DNA of 64,000 nt from Rhizophagus irregularis (taxonomy: Eukaryota; Glomeromycota; Glomeromycetes; Glomerales; Glomeraceae). How positions within the stretch are numbered: the first letter of the stretch is position 1; every line of letters starts with the position of its first letter. The stretch covers positions 806,001 to 870,000 of the forward strand of contig NC_089432.1 of assembly GCF_026210795.1 (NCBI RefSeq), in the 5' to 3' direction. Both the position numbers and the translations under genes were made by a program. Shown in pieces: positions 42,801 to 54,659 of the stretch. Below the pieces are notes generated by a model. That model saw only the letters and a program-made list of their open reading frames with translations, was not told the DNA's origin and made no database searches.

Positions 42801-45650
42801 ACTATTAATAATTGCGTTAATGGTTGTTTTATGAAACTAATCCCTTCTCTGAATTCCCATACAGAGCCTCCAATATTTAATGATTCATTAATTTAAAATT
42901 TGAATTAAAACAATTTACCTAACATAAATATAGTTTCATACACTTAATTGAGTTTTCTATAATTTGCTGGTAAAGTCAACTTATGAATAAAAAATATTAT
43001 ATCTTTTTAATTTCTTTGCAGTTATACCTATTGGCAATTTTCCATATGATTGTCTATCATGTTAAATGACTATATCATAAATTTTTTTCCAAGGATTTGT
43101 TTTTAATGAATAATGAATTAATATTATTGTTGTATCTAACTGATTTAATATTGTTATTGATTGATTGGAACATTGTATTCAACTTGTTTAAGAAAATAAA
43201 AGTAATAATATCTATATTAAAGCTAGGAATATTAATTTTTCATCCATCCTTGAGCATCCATTACCATAGTCGCATTCTCATTGCACATTCTTGCTGTTTC
43301 ACTAAGTTGAGCTTGGGTTTCTTCAAGTTGTACATTTTGAAAAATTTAACCTCTTTGCACAGTTGCATTACCATGACCTTCAAGCCAATGCATTATTCGA
43401 AGCCACAACGATCAAAATATACCTCTCAGACCTTCATTTAATTGATCTTTTATATTGATTTCATTTTCTAATTTTGCAATGTGATTTTGAAGTTCGATTA
43501 TTCTATCAGTAGAATTTCTTTCTTGTATTTCAATAGTGGGATTTTCTATCTGAAGTTGTTTCATATTATCTAACCATTTAAACTCCCCATTCAGTTCCCA
43601 TGGTTGTTTAATTTCTTAAATGACCAATGATCATATCCTTGTCCTGGGAATAAAATTGTTTTTCTGTTTAAACTTAAATATATAAGGAGATGATCATAGT
43701 TATTCTTCTAAAGGTGGTATAGTGTTATCAACCAAATACCCACTTGATGTTTTTTCTCTATATTCAGATATATATAAAATAGTTGAAAATTTGAGTGGGC
43801 ATTTTTTATGAAGAACAAATATTTATAAAAGTTTTTGTTATAAAATTTTTTTAGAAAAAATTTTCATTAAAAAATTATTTTTCAGGAGAATTCAGGAGAA
43901 AAATTTTTTTAGTTTTATCATTTCTATTAAGTTTCTAGTTTGATAATTCAATTTCTAGTAAAGTGAACTCTATCTTAAAAGTTTAATAATATGAGAATTT
44001 ATATCCAAAATAATCCATTTTCATACTTTTTACTGCTATATATCAGCTGAAAAGATTGGTGAAGACCATCGTCACATTCACTAATTCTATATATGTTTTA
44101 ATTTCTTTGTAGTTACCAATGTTTTCATATGATGTTAAATACTTAAATGTATAGCACGTTTTGGTAGACCAGAAATTGAGTTATATGATTGTAAAGTTGA
44201 TTCATTATCCAAACAATTATCTATTGCAACTGAATCCATTTGTAAGTCTTCATGGGGATCATCATTTTCGATATCATCTATTGTGATTACTGAATTATTA
44301 TTAACATCACTTCGTTTTTGTGTTGGTAATACAAAAGGATCTTTGTATTTGGAAGTGGATGATTTTACTGGTGTGTATCATAAATTTTTGTTTCTAATGG
44401 CTAATGAATTGATTTTATTATTATTTCTAACTGATTGGTTGGAGCATTGTACTCTTTATTTCTATATGATCATGGTCATTAGATAGTTATGGTAGATGCA
44501 CTATAACGGAGAGAGAATCTGTCTCTTTTTATCAATGTATGTTAACACTACATATAGGCCTGTAATTCCAATCGTTGTAAATACTTGATTTTTTCTACCT
44601 AAGAATCATTCTAACATTCTCTAAATTATCTGGATTTATGTGATCATTGGTGTATACCGTTGCAGTTCCCAGGACTTATAAGCTGATATTTGTAGGATAA
44701 TAAAATATTTGTTTAAAATAGCCCATTCCCTTGATGGCTAGAATTTTATAAAATTCTTTTATTTTATCAGGTTTATTGTTCAATATTGATTTCATGATTT
44801 GTTAATTTTAGCCTTTTTTGATTGTTAGATTTTGTTCTCATAATCACTTGAAAAGAATATATTTTTCATTTACTATATTTTGACTTATAAGATCATAATA
44901 ATATATGGAACGTTTAGCATATATATATCATTTATATATAGTATTATCTTATGGAAACGCTGAGTATATTTGATCAAAAGATCTTTGATAGCCCAATCTG
45001 CCATCATGGGTGGAATAAGTGGTTAATAATAATCATATATTTTCATATTTAAACTTATTTTATTCATTTATTATATTTCTAAAGAGTGGTTATCAAAATC
45101 CATTCTCCAGATATCCTAAAATTTTTCAGAAAAATGATCACGTGTCTGAGTTTCTTCAGAATAAAAACTAGAAAAATGATTATTTATTAGAGTTTTTTTC
45201 AGAATTTTTTTTATAGGGATAACATTATATGAGATAATTTTGTAAATCAGGAGAATTTGTTGATTTTATATCTGAATAAATTTTGTGGCTTATTGATTTT
45301 GACTGAGAAGTTACATTGTTCATGATGACTTTTAACAAAGCCACATATATACACATATTAGTTTAGGGCTAAGTTAGAAGTGGGCATAGCCACTTGATCT
45401 TTAACTTTTATCAATGACAGATCTAGCATTTGGCAAGTTGTAATTTGTTTACAATTATGATTATATGCTTATTAATATTTGATATGCTTTTTGAGAAAAG
45501 CCACGAAAGCCACATAAACATATCATGTAATTTTTTTAAATTTCTATTCAGAATGTTGTACTACCACATAGCCATATACAAATTTATTTAGTTTTTGTTA
45601 ACAATATTCTATGACACAATTATCACATGCTTATCTAAAATGAAAAATTT
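39850..45650 (-). repeat. Decayed non-LTR retrotransposon region
   Basis: About 5.8 kb without intact genes. Minus-strand coding traces survive: reverse transcriptase at 40039-40278, an upstream NLVNHVVRIALEKISES-like piece near 40320-40400, an acidic stretch near 42330-42480 (DADDNNSDNVEVAQKK, NSDTKSDYSTNSEF), and a coiled-coil-like stretch near 43440-43560 (TIEIQERNSTDRIIELQNHI). The order on the minus strand fits the body of a single old element of the kind abundant in these genomes. Boundaries are approximate and other repeats may be mixed in. Confidence 0.5.
40039..40278 (-). pseudogene. LINE reverse transcriptase fragment
   Basis: The open stretch contains ITGIDQEESICPLLWVIYYD, PMFEAINNSPHPGISYT and LQGYLDDTTWITDN. 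QGE..SPLLW-like and Y/F-x-DD are core motifs of non-LTR reverse transcriptases (here CPLLWVIYYDP and YLDD). The rest of the palm and the endonuclease are not readable, so this is a fragment of a dead copy. Confidence 0.7.
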
Positions 45651-46370
45651 TAATATGCAATGTTTATTCTTTATACCAAAGAATTACCCTAAAAATAGGG
45701 AAGTCTTGAAAGAAAATTGAACTCCGTTGCCTGTCTATTCCAATAAAATGATTATCGGAGAGAGTGGTATAATTGTTGTACACTTAAACGTGAATGAAAG
45801 GAAGTGCATTTTCTATTAACAGAAGAATAACTACCAGTTTCAGCATTAATTCTTATCAACAAAACTTTTAATCAGTTGTTTCTTTATTTCGTCCTGTCAA
45901 TTGTTGTATTTTCAAATATACTTCCGTTTGTTAATAATTTTTTATAGAATAAATTAATTAATAAATTAAAAATAAAAATATTACTTAAAAGTAGTAATTC
46001 ATATTGTCATAAAACTTTTTATAAATTTTATTTTTACATTACTCTATACCAATGAAATAACAATATTATTAGAAGTTTTTATTTTAATTTTGCAATTTGA
46101 CAAACGAATATATGCGACCTTTTTATTCAACCCATAATAAATAATTATTTATTTAAATTCCCAAATTAAAATAATTAAAATACCGAGAAATTAAATGATG
46201 AGATAAATAAAGGCAGAAAATAATTATGAAGTAAATTAGAAATTAATCAAGCGGGAAATAAAAAAAAAACTCCTGTTTAATGGGAAATTTATTTTTTATT
46301 GATATTTACCTAATAATGGCCATATGTATCCTTAAATATACAATATAAACATAAATATAAAATAATCAAT
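45650..46370. other. Intergenic region
   Basis: Nothing supported; AT-rich spacer. Confidence 0.4.
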
Positions 46371-46490
46371 AACATAACTGATACTAATCATAATTTACAC
46401 CAATTATAATTAACACTAATCATAATAACATAACTGATACTAATCATAATACACTAATTATAATTGACACTAATCATAATACATTACAAC
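46370..46490. repeat. ACTAATCATAAT tandem repeat
   Basis: Several copies of ACTAATCATAAT alternating with AACATAACTGAT and CCAATTATAATTAAC, partly as a larger unit of about 55 bp repeated twice. It lies directly downstream of the minus-strand Sel1 gene. Confidence 0.65.
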
Positions 46491-46509
46491 ATTATTGTAA
46501 ATAATTCAC

Positions 46510-47400
46510 TTATCCATTCAATAACTTTTTTAATGCATTTTGAGCATCTTCATCTCCTTGGTTAGAGGATTTCTCATACCAATAAATTGCTTTATTTTTA
46601 TCTTTTTCAGTTCCATATCCGTTTTCATACATCCAGGCAAGATTATATTGAGAAGAGCAATTCCCTAAATTAGCTGCCTTTAGAAATAATTCAAAAATTT
46701 TTTTATAATCTTTTTCAACAACTAATCCGTCGATATACATTTGAGCAAGATTATATTGTGCTATACAATTACCCAAATCTGCTGCTTTTTGATACAAATT
46801 AAAAGCCTGTTGCATATTAACATCAGTTCCAATTCCATTATCATAACAATATCCTAAAAGATTTAATCCACCTGAATATTCTTTTTCTGCCAACTTTTTA
46901 GATAATTTAAAAGCATTTTCATAATCTTTATCACCACCCACTCCATCAATACACATATTAGCAAAGTCAAATAATGCTGCATTATTTTCTAATTCTGCTG
47001 CTTTTCGATATAATTCAAACGCTTTTTGTATATTAATAGCAATTCCAATACCATAATAATTAAAAAATCCAAGTAAATAAATAGAATTTGAAACTTTTTG
47101 ATTATTTAAGAGCCAATTATAAATTTCTTGTAAATTTATCCTGTAATTATTAATACAATCAAGTACATGTTTTTTCCTTATTTTTTTACTTTTCCCTTCA
47201 TTTAATTCCTTAAAATAAAGATCAATCATTTCATCAATTACAATACTTAAATCTTCTTCATATATATTATTATTAATATTTTGAGTCGTAGGTTCTATTT
47301 CTTTCATATTCACTTTATTAAAATTTTGACCATGTGATGGATTACAAATATTTGACACCTCTAAATTGCTAATAATATACATTTTAACGTTGTTAGTCAT
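46510..47400 (-). CDS. Kinase-less Sel1-repeat protein, 296 aa
   Basis: A single exon. The N-terminal module covers about residues 1-105 (FNKVNMKEIEPTTQNINNNI, YEEDLSIVIDEMIDLYFKEL, NLQEIYNWLLNNQK). Five Sel1 repeats follow (LGFFNYYGIGI, FANMCIDGVGGDKD, LGYCYDNGIGTD, LAQMYIDGLVVEKD, LAWMYENGYGTEKD), closing with AIYWYEKSSNQG. No kinase residues. First of a minus-strand tandem with the genes at 48.0 and 51.1 kb. The start ATG (47398-47400) lies about 45 nt after the promoter core. Confidence 0.86.
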   Translation of the reverse strand: MTNNVKMYIISNLEVSNICNPSHGQNFNKVNMKEIEPTTQNINNNIYEEDLSIVIDEMIDLYFKELNEGKSKKIRKKHVLDCINNYRINLQEIYNWLLNNQKVSNSIYLLGFFNYYGIGIAINIQKAFELYRKAAELENNAALFDFANMCIDGVGGDKDYENAFKLSKKLAEKEYSGGLNLLGYCYDNGIGTDVNMQQAFNLYQKAADLGNCIAQYNLAQMYIDGLVVEKDYKKIFELFLKAANLGNCSSQYNLAWMYENGYGTEKDKNKAIYWYEKSSNQGDEDAQNALKKLLNG

Positions 47401-47442
47401 AAAGAAAAACTATAGAAAATTTAAATTTCTATCGACATACGT

Positions 47443-47510
47443 TTATTTATTTTGTATACGGTAGTACAGGTAACAATACAGTTAATTTAGTTTAGTATTG
47501 CAGATCAATT
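47443..47510 (-). promoter_or_regulatory. Shared Sel1-gene promoter layout
   Basis: On the minus strand: TTGATCTGCA (about 47508-47499), then GTACTACCGTATACAAAATA (from 47467) running into AATAAAC. Spacing to the ATG is about 45 nt from the TATA-like part. Confidence 0.65.
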
Positions 47511-47983
47511 TTTAAGCCACAACCTATGAACACAGTCACCTGACCATATGTTATGTGATTTATTTGATTTGACATTAAGTTAAGAGCTAAAGAACACTAG
47601 GAGTCAATCATAGTGCGAAACTAATAACGAGCTAGAATTACAAAATAATTTCAAAATAGAAATAGCTAAATAATATATAATAACTAAACACAAAGAAAAT
47701 TTTTTAAAAAATTTTGTTTGTACGACTTTACCACGTGATTTTAAAGATATAAATTTAGTTAATTTAATTTCTATCGAAGTTTAACTTCCTATCAAAAGAT
47801 TAATACACTGTTAAATAAAAATAAGATAAAATAAAGTTAAGTTTAACTTCCTATCAATGAATTTCAAAAGTATTTGAATTTTTAAAAAACATTTTTGATC
47901 GTTTGATATATTTTAAAAATACATAAATTTTATAAAAATTAATATCGATAAACCAACCCCATACGTTTTTAAAAATAATTGAT

Positions 47984-49009
47984 TCAATTTTCTGAAATAA
48001 ATCCAAAGATTTTTAACTTTTTTTTTGCTCTTTTATGTCCTTGTTTAGCAGATTTCTTATACCAATAAATTGCTTTGGTTATATCTTTTTCAACTTGATA
48101 TCCATTTTCATACATCAAACCAAGATTATATTGAGCAAACCGATTTTCTAAATTTGCTGACTTTTGACATAATTCAAATGTTTTTTGTAAATCAATAACA
48201 GTACCAAATCCTTCTTTATAACACCATCCCAAACTATTCAATGCACTTGTATTCCCTAAATATGCTGCTTCCTCATATAAATCAAATGCTTTTTTTTTAT
48301 TTAAACTAGTTCCAATTCCACAATGGTAACAACACCCTAAGCTATATATTCCATGTGAATTTCCTAAATCCGCTGCATCTTGATATAATTTAAATGCTTT
48401 TTCTTTATTAATATCAGTTCCAATTCCATTATAATAACAAAATCCCAATTTTTCTACCGCACTTGGAATATCACTTGCTGCTAAGTTATTAATTAATTCA
48501 AAGGCTTTATCATAATTTTTTTCAATACCGCTTCCAAATATATACATAGTAGCAATATCTAATTGGGCTACCATATTTTTTAATTCTGCTGCAGTGTAAT
48601 ATAATTCAAATGCTTTTTGTTCATTAGTATTAGTTATAATTCCATGATAATTGAAAAATCCAAGCAAATAAATAGAATTTGAACTATTTTGATTATTTAA
48701 AAGCCAATTATAGATTTCTTGTATGATTATATTATGAATATCAATATAATCAAGAATTTCTTTCTTTCTTACATTATTATCGATTCCTTTATTTAAATTC
48801 TTCATATTAAGGTCAATCAATTTATCAACTACAATACCTAAATCTCCTTCATAAATATTTTCATTAATATTTTGAGTTGTAGGTTTAATTTCCTTCATAT
48901 CTATTTTATTAAAATTTTGAATAATTCGAATCATTTTTTCATGTGATAAATCGTAGGAGTTTGATGTATACATTTTATCTAAATTTTTAGTAACATGGAT
49001 TTCGGACAT
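47984..49009 (-). CDS. Kinase-less Sel1-repeat protein, 341 aa
   Basis: A single exon. The N-terminal module has YDLSHEKMIRIIQNFNKIDM, KEIKPTTQNINENIYEGDL and EIYNWLLNNQNSSN. Six Sel1 repeats follow, including LGFFNYHGIIT, ATMYIFGSGIEKN, LGFCYYNGIGTD, LGCCYHCGIGTS, LGWCYKEGFGT and LGLMYENGYQVEKD, closing with AIYWYKKSAKQG. It is the longest of the kinase-less group because of one extra repeat. The last residues are lysine-rich (RAKKKLK), as in the paralogues. The ATG at 49009 fits both the promoter distance and the alignment. Confidence 0.87.
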   Translation of the reverse strand: MSEIHVTKNLDKMYTSNSYDLSHEKMIRIIQNFNKIDMKEIKPTTQNINENIYEGDLGIVVDKLIDLNMKNLNKGIDNNVRKKEILDYIDIHNIIIQEIYNWLLNNQNSSNSIYLLGFFNYHGIITNTNEQKAFELYYTAAELKNMVAQLDIATMYIFGSGIEKNYDKAFELINNLAASDIPSAVEKLGFCYYNGIGTDINKEKAFKLYQDAADLGNSHGIYSLGCCYHCGIGTSLNKKKAFDLYEEAAYLGNTSALNSLGWCYKEGFGTVIDLQKTFELCQKSANLENRFAQYNLGLMYENGYQVEKDITKAIYWYKKSAKQGHKRAKKKLKIFGFISEN

Positions 49010-49062
49010 TATGAATAATAATAGCGATAGAATGCAGAAAAAAAAAATTGGGAATATTTGTG

Positions 49063-49126
49063 ATTATTTATTTTGTATACAGTAGTACAACTGTACAACC
49101 GACGGTCAATTTTTCGCAGATCAATT
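49063..49126 (-). promoter_or_regulatory. Shared Sel1-gene promoter layout
   Basis: On the minus strand: AATTGATCTGC (49126-49116), then GTTGTACTACTGTATACAAA (from about 49091) continuing into ATAAATAAT. It is about 55 nt upstream of the ATG at 49009. Confidence 0.65.
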
Positions 49127-49259
49127 CCTGCGGTATTTTAATGAATTTTGAGCTGCGTCTAATAAAACTGTTAATCTATTTAAAGTACTTATATTTTCCG
49201 CAATTCATAGTTATAATTAGCTTTACAATTATACATACTGTTAAAAAATAAAAATATAA

Positions 49260-51080
49260 AGAATTTTCAAAAATAAAATAAATAAATAATCAATTTCTAT
49301 TTTTATTTACATTTAAAATATTTTAAATTAATTTTTTTTTACAATAATTTTTACGATTACAAATATTTTTTCTTTTCTGAAAAAGGAAAAAAAAATATTT
49401 AACTAAGAAACATTATTTATTATCAAATCATTATTAATATATTTGAATATGTTTGAAAATTATATATAAATTTTATTATATATCTATTACACTATAACAT
49501 TTTTTTTTTATGTTTATTGAATTGCTTTGTTAATGATATATTAATAAATCAATACCGCCTTGTTCACGTGATAATTCATTATAAATAATTTAATATAAAT
49601 AATTTGTTTTATTAAAAATCAAGCTATTAAAATCATTATTGATTCTATAGTGTGATCATGAGAAGTCTATATAATAAAACACTTATCGTCTTATCATATA
49701 TGTCTTTGGACAATACCCTGCCGTATTCGATTTGGGTTACTTATGTGGACAATCTGAGCCTGTCAAATGGTCCCAATTAAAACCAGTACGTTTTTATTTA
49801 AATAATATACAAGAAGTATATAATATTATTTAAATTATATTAATTATATCATTATTGTTTATTAATGTATTAAAGAAAATTTCTTGGTCTGGATGAACTG
49901 CACTGTTTATTAACATCAGTAAATTCATTACAAAATTAACCTTAAACTGATATTTTTTTCCAAAGTTTCATTACATTTAAATAATATTTAAGCAAATTAC
50001 AGTATATTGTTAATTTATTATTGAGTCAACTTTTATGTATAGATTCAAACTATAAAATGTAGAAAATCATTTTAATTACCCTATTATTTATATTTAACCT
50101 TTTATGATAAGATACTGCAAATGAGATATTAATAAAATTTGGTATTCTGAGAACATTACGCTTTTTTTGGATTATTGCGGATTGAGTAGTTTGCCTCTTT
50201 CTATATCTAAATGGATAAATATAATAATCCTGTATTATTATTAGTGTTCTTTATGGATAAAGTCGAATCAAATTTAATTACATTTGAATTTTGAATTGAT
50301 TGAATTGAATCAAAAAATCTAGATTCAAATTATAATTAAATTTGGATTCAATTTGTATTTGATTTTAATAAATTACATTTTGGAATTAAAGTTAGAAAGA
50401 TGACGTTAACAGGATCTTATTTTCTCAAGTCACGTACAAAAGTTTTCAAGAAACAAAGTGGTAGTGTGACACTGGATTATTAGATAGTACTGACAACAAG
50501 GGTCGTCGGGTCTTTTCTGTTGTTTAACACGCGTAAGCGTATAGAATACAACTATTCTGGGATTAGATTCATAGGTTCGCTACTACCTTTATAGCACTAG
50601 GTTGAGGGTTGAAATATACCCTTCATGTTGTTGTTTTGTTGTTGTATTTAAATAGATGCCTTTATTGATATGATGTATTTTTTTACGTCTATGTTTTTGG
50701 AAATTTCCGCAATACTAGTAAAGGTTAAATTTTTTTTTAAAAAAAAAAATTCAGTCACAACATCATAAACTAGTAAAGAATACAAATAATGTTGATATAT
50801 TATTATTATTTATGAATTGAATGAAAGACTAATAATGAAAACATAATTATTTACAAGTATTCAGGATTAAATAAATTCAAAAATCTTGATGATAATTAAA
50901 ATAATATTTGCTTGATAATAATAAGCACAATATATATATATATATAATAGTATATACAAATGCGATTATATAACAATTTTTAGTTTGACATAACATGATT
51001 ATTTAATTTTATTCGCCAACAATTTCAAATAATACAATACTTTGAATACTTTGGTACTAGAACTAAAAAACTAAAGCTCG
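49260..51080. other. Intergenic region with one coding-like scrap
   Basis: AT-rich. At about 49670-49790 a less AT-rich piece encodes YVFGQYPAVFDLGYLCGQSE and PVKWSQLKP, followed by GTACGT, which could be a donor. It could be an orphan exon, but no partner exon is visible. Around 50500-50620 a GC-richer patch has no identifiable motif. Confidence 0.3.
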
Positions 51081-51081
51081 C

Positions 51082-51984
51082 TCAATTTTTTAAAAGTTGT
51101 TTCAATTTATCTTGAGAATATACAGAATAAACAATTCCTTGTTCAGAAGATTTTTTATACCAATAAATTGCTTGATCTATATTTTTTTCGGTTCCATGTC
51201 CATATTCATACCTCCGAGCAAGAATTATTTGAGCTAATTCATATCCAGAATTTGCTGCCTTTTGAAATAATTCAAATGCTTTTGTATAATCTAAGTCAAT
51301 TACTTCTCCCTTTACGTAACAACGTCCTAAATTATAGATGCCTTTTATATCTCCTAATTCTGCCGCTTTTTGATATAGTTTGAATGCTTTTTGTTTATTA
51401 ACACTAGTTCCAATTCCAGAATTATAACAATCTGCTAACATGTTTATTCCACATGAATATTTTTTTTCTGATAATTCTTCAGATAATTCAAAACCTTTTT
51501 TATTATTTTTATTATAATCTATATTAATTTCTTTCCCATATAAATACATCTGAGCAAGTTCAAATTTAACTAACGTATTTCCCAATTCCGTCGCTTTTTG
51601 ATATAATTTAAATGCCTCCCATTTATTTTCATTGGTTATAATTCCATGATATTTAAAATATCCAAGTAAATAAATAGAATTTGAAGTAGTTTTATCATTT
51701 AGTAATTTATAATAAATATCTTGTAGATTAATCTTGTAACTATTAAAATAATTAAGAACAAACTTTTTTCTTGCGCTTATATTTTTTCCATTATTTATTT
51801 CCTGAAAATGAAGATTAATCAAATCATCAATCATAATATTTAAATCATCATCAATATATTTATTAATATATTGGGTTGTAGGTTCTATTTCCAATATATT
51901 TACTTTAAAAAAATTTTGAATTAATTGTTGTTTATTTGATAATTTAGAAGAATTATTATCTGTATTATCAGGCATTGTAAACAA
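51082..51984 (-). CDS. Kinase-less Sel1-repeat protein, 300 aa
   Basis: A single exon. The N-terminal module is more diverged than in the paralogues (FFKVNILEIEPTTQYINKYI, DDLNIMIDDLINLHFQEI, DIYYKLLND). Five Sel1 repeats follow, the second lengthened by a few residues (LAQMYLYGKEINIDYNKNNK), then LADCYNSGIGTS, LGRCYVKGEVIDL and LARRYEYGHGTEKN, closing with AIYWYKKSSEQG. The first Met (51984) or the Met three codons later could start translation. Third gene of the minus-strand tandem. Confidence 0.84.
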   Translation of the reverse strand: MFTMPDNTDNNSSKLSNKQQLIQNFFKVNILEIEPTTQYINKYIDDDLNIMIDDLINLHFQEINNGKNISARKKFVLNYFNSYKINLQDIYYKLLNDKTTSNSIYLLGYFKYHGIITNENKWEAFKLYQKATELGNTLVKFELAQMYLYGKEINIDYNKNNKKGFELSEELSEKKYSCGINMLADCYNSGIGTSVNKQKAFKLYQKAAELGDIKGIYNLGRCYVKGEVIDLDYTKAFELFQKAANSGYELAQIILARRYEYGHGTEKNIDQAIYWYKKSSEQGIVYSVYSQDKLKQLLKN

Positions 51985-52030
51985 TAATTTTACATGTGAA
52001 CGGATTGAAAGTTTACGAAATACAGCATAT

Positions 52031-52065
52031 TTATATATTTTGATGTAGTACTGCAGTACTATAAG
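52031..52065 (-). promoter_or_regulatory. Variant Sel1-gene promoter
   Basis: On the minus strand: AGTACTGCAGTACTACATCA, then AAATATATAA. GTACTAC is present and doubled into a palindrome, but the GTATAC part and the TTGATCTGCA box are not seen. About 50-80 nt before the ATG. Confidence 0.5.
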
Positions 52066-52084
52066 TGGAAATTAAATTTTTGTC

Positions 52085-52977
52085 ATCATGATATTCGATA
52101 TACAAAAATTGACCACATAATGATTCTATGGATGAGTAATTATATAAACATCACTGTTTTAGTAAGCATTGTTTCAACTAAATACAAAAAAAAAAATAAA
52201 CCGTTTATTCGTTTGCAACTCTCATAAAGAAATCCGGAAACAAATGAATAAATTACTGATCAAACGCACACTTAGTCAATCTGTTTGAAAAAACTAGTTA
52301 CAATTTGAATTCTATTTATAATGTACACTTAATTTTCATCTTTATTTATTTGTGTAATTAGTAATTTAGAAATTTACATAATTTACATTTAATATCTTAA
52401 AACATCCCCATTATTTTTATATGAAAAAAAATAAAAAATAAATAGTGAATAAAATAGATAACTAAAAGTTTCATCACTGCAGTACATTATTTTTTAGGCG
52501 CTTTCAAAATTCGAGTGATAACTGCTCTATCATTTTTGGTTGCGAGCAAAGTAAGAATTATTCAAAAAAGTTCAATATAACTAATTTTTATATTATTGTT
52601 TTAGCTCCTTAATGTGCAAGTCCCATTTTTTTTTAATGTCAACTCCTAAGTCGCAATTTGGAACAGTGTGGACAATTGTCAGAGAAATGATAATCGGATG
52701 CGAGTGTAAGTGTGTAACAAATGAATATCTTACAGTATATTGACCATGTCACCATCACAAAATTCAGCTGCAGCTATTCTAGAATTATGAAAAGATATTT
52801 CGATGTGAACGGAAAATATGAAACCATATTCGAACGGCATTATTGGAGAACTTAATAAACTTAACGTTAATAACAGCACAAAATAATAATCAAAGAAATC
52901 AAGATAAAATTATAAAAATAAAACCGTTCCTTTTCCAGATGTTTAATATGTAATTTATTTCTTTGATTTCTTTGAAA
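52085..52977. other. Intergenic region
   Basis: No supported gene upstream of the LINE insertion. Confidence 0.4.
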
Positions 52978-52993
52978 GTTTTTTAATCCTTCT

Positions 52994-53150
52994 GGAGGAT
53001 TATTTAATACCGAGCTTTACAAAATATGCAATGATAAGGGAACGCGGAATGATGGAAGAAGTGTGGGAGAGGTTTTATTTAAACGTAAGGAAAATAATTT
53101 GGTTAACAAGATGCGATAAAATTAATGAGATAGAAAAAAGCAAAGGATAA
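52994..53150 (+). pseudogene. LINE protein C-terminal end
   Basis: The frame GGLFNTELYKICNDKGTRND is out of register, but a neighbouring frame reads EYLIPSFTKYAMIRERGMME, then EVWERFYLNVRKIIWLTRCD. This resembles the C-terminal tail after the reverse transcriptase of LINEs in this fungal group (recognition from memory of the family, not a search). The copy begins exactly at the target duplication, so everything upstream was lost on insertion. Confidence 0.55.
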
Positions 53151-53707
53151 CAAAATTAGATAAGAAACGCAAACGTCAAATTTTATCATCTGCTAGTGAC
53201 GAAGAGGGACTAAGACACAAAAAATAGAAAATCAAAGAAAAAATATGAAAATAATTAATAAAAGAATAAAAAAAGAAATTATAATGGAAAATATGGTTGG
53301 TAATAGCTTACTCATTAATAGACCTTATCAAGGTACATGGGATTTTGTCCATAGACCGGAATTGTATAATTTATAGTATTCATTAATATTAGATTAACAA
53401 TAGCATATTAGTATAGTTTAGTATAGTTTAAGTATTAATTTTTATTAGTATTTCCATAAATAATATGGAGTTAGTAGATAGTATTTATACGAGTATATAG
53501 TAAATTAGTACTGTACAGTAATACAAATTAGTACGGACGCGTACTCAAACGGACCTTTAAAAATAAATTTATACTAATATTTTACATTGTAACATCATGT
53601 GATCAAATTTTTGAGATAAATATGTTGTACACAATATTTGAGTAATATAATAATTGTGTAATGATCAATCTGATTAATTTATAAATTTGTAATATAATGA
53701 TTTTAAC

Positions 53708-54659
53708 GTTCTGTCATCGTAAAATAATTTTTTCTGACTAGGACATAAAATTATAAGTTTAGCAGAAAAATCAAAAATATTCGAGGAATATACAACCCTA
53801 AACGATAATTTTAAACAAAGATTGGAGAACGAAAATCGCTACCAAGACGAAAAGAAGACCGGAGAGAAGAGACCAATACTAGAATCGCCGAGTAAATGGA
53901 GTGACATAGAAGACGAAGAAGAGAGAAACAAAGCTTTCACAGCAATGTATAAGGAACAAAGGCAACGAGAGCAACTTTTACCCTCTTCGCCTTCAGAAAC
54001 ATATGGATGTAGCGAAGAAATAGAAGGAGATGAAGAAAAAGAAGACGGAATTACCAAAACATCACCATCAAAGAAACAAAGCGGCATAAAGAAGAAGAAA
54101 AAGGGAAACAAGAAGAAATAAACGAAACGAAGGAGAAGTAAGAAGAGGGCGGAACTATACTTCTAATCGAAGTCACGTGATTCACGTAAAAAATTTTTTC
54201 CGATAAAAAAGAAAATCGAATATAGCTCCTTCCATCTTGTAGAATGTAGGATAGAATACTAACTTTTTTTTTGTAGGATAAGGAAGATTTGGTGGAATAA
54301 AACAAGTTGAGTGTGGGTACATTGGGACCCTCCTTGGGAACTGCCATATAGGCAGACTCGACTTTATTACATATTTCATCCTTTTTTCCTACACATTAAA
54401 TTAGATCATAAATAGTTAGGTTTCGATAAATAGATAGTTTGCTATTATTTTGTATACCGGTATAGTATTTATTTTATATTATTTTTTGTAATGTATCTTA
54501 TAGTTATAGTTCGATAAATACTCTGTTATAGGGTTGACACGTGATTGTCACGGCCGGCTCTAGGTATCTTTACTATTAGAGTAGTATATATTTTATGTCA
54601 AATTCTAATAAAGATGCGTTACAGTTTAAAAAAAAAAAAAAAGTTCTGTCATCGTAAAT
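53708..54659 (+). mobile_element. Second LINE, nested, with 16-bp target duplication
   Basis: GTTCTGTCATCGTAAA flanks the element at 53708-53723 and 54644-54659. The element (53724-54643) ends in a 15-16 bp A run preceded by AATAAAGATGCG. It lies wholly inside the 3' part of the outer LINE, so it inserted later. Its 3' untranslated region contains a GC-richer stretch (CACGGCCGGCTC). Confidence 0.88.
53738..54121 (+). pseudogene. Nested LINE protein C-terminal end, about 127 aa
   Basis: Open from just after the 5' junction to TAA at 54119-54121. The sequence is highly charged: LAEKSKIFEEYTTLNDN, SKWSDIEDEEERNKAF, SSPSETYGCSEE, and a basic end SGIKKKKKGNKKK. No reverse transcriptase motif remains because of the 5' truncation. 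The different tail shows that this LINE belongs to another family than the outer one. Confidence 0.6.

Noticed and set aside
43097-44486. Plus-strand open frames of 114 and 67 aa
   Set aside because: They run against the minus-strand LINE traces and have no motif.
54051-54379. Minus-strand frames opposite the nested LINE
   Set aside because: Shadows of the lysine-rich LINE coding end and its 3' untranslated region.
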